From positions 1 through 14,130 of the forward strand of contig JALZVB010000053.1 of the NCBI GenBank assembly GCA_023300835.1: DNA of 14,130 bases. Direction: 5' to 3'. The DNA comes from Saprospiraceae bacterium. GTDB taxonomy: Bacteria > Bacteroidota > Bacteroidia > Chitinophagales > Saprospiraceae. Of this stretch, positions 14,030 through 14,130 are shown in pieces (the first letter of the stretch is position 1; each line of letters starts with the position of its first letter). The translations under genes and the position numbers were made by a program. The notes under the pieces were generated by a model. That model saw only the letters and a program-made list of their open reading frames with translations. It made no database searches and was not told the DNA's origin.

Positions 14030-14130
14030 GCTCAAGGCATGAGCGAAAGACTTCGTTGAAAACGAATCGAGTACGAAAGTGCTCGAATTGAGAGAACCAC
14101 GAAAGTGGGTGGGCAAGCCAATATAGCTGC
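14030..14130. ncRNA. Hairpin array with GAAA tetraloops at window edge (possible structured RNA or mobile-element end)
   Basis: At least four consecutive hairpins: GCTCA/TGAGC (14030-14044), TTCGTT/AACGAA with loop GAA (14052-14066), TCGAGTAC/GTGCTCGA with loop GAAA and one G-T pair (14067-14086), and CCAC/GTGG with loop GAAA (14097-14108). CTCAA (14031-14035) can alternatively pair with TTGAG (14088-14092), enclosing the middle hairpins as a multibranch structure. The local GC content is higher than in the AT-rich 110 bases before it. There is no useful coding frame. GNRA-capped stems in series suggest a ribozyme-like RNA such as a group II intron domain, an IscB/HEARO-type RNA or another element end. 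I cannot name the family and the right part is cut off. Confidence 0.4.

Overview
The window looks like chromosome of a member of the Bacteroidota. It is AT-rich. Two intergenic regions carry promoters close to the Bacteroidota pattern (TTG or TTTG, about 19-20 bases, then TAnnTTTG); the best is at 12596-12626. The bifunctional penicillin-binding protein has the large mid-protein insert and acidic tail common in this phylum, and several small lipoproteins and exported proteins are present. I cannot place it below phylum level from sequence alone.

Layout: (1) 109-441 is a small lipoprotein gene, convergent with a minus-strand pair nfu-suhB (1904 to 456), an Fe-S cluster scaffold and an inositol-monophosphatase-family enzyme. 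(2) After a 460-base divergent spacer, a class A penicillin-binding protein (2365-5178) is followed 28 bases later by fabG (5207-5950) and a clear intrinsic terminator. (3) 6016-8650 is an accessory-looking stretch: a long spacer, a 72-residue lipoprotein, then a Lys-rich exported-protein gene (6705-7426) that has ATA where ATG is expected and a -1 frame change near its 3' end, and a second terminator. On the minus strand lies a signal-peptide protein gene (8507-7564) that is also split by a -1 frame change. A 21-base sequence occurs in inverted orientation in the spacers on either side of this stretch. (4) 8701-9267 is a ParD/ParE toxin-antitoxin module with a perfect palindrome over its promoter. 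(5) 12467 to 9337 on the minus strand is a sugar-acid operon: a class I phosphomannose-isomerase-like protein, an SDR resembling fructuronate reductase (UxuB type) and mannonate dehydratase (UxuA). A strong promoter drives it. (6) Divergent from it is an NRAMP-family transporter (12677-13918) that has lost both metal-binding signature motifs. (7) The last 100 bases hold a run of hairpins with GAAA tetraloops, probably the edge of a structured RNA or mobile element cut off by the window end.

How the genes work together: the uxuB and uxuA products convert fructuronate to mannonate and then to 2-keto-3-deoxygluconate. No uronate isomerase (UxaC) is present, so the isomerase encoded first in the operon and the divergent altered NRAMP transporter are the natural candidates for entry steps. 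That is inference. PBP1A and FabG belong to cell-envelope growth (peptidoglycan and fatty acids). The parts most worth a second look are the altered NRAMP beside the uronate operon, the start-less frameshifted Lys-rich gene, and the truncated hairpin array at the right edge.
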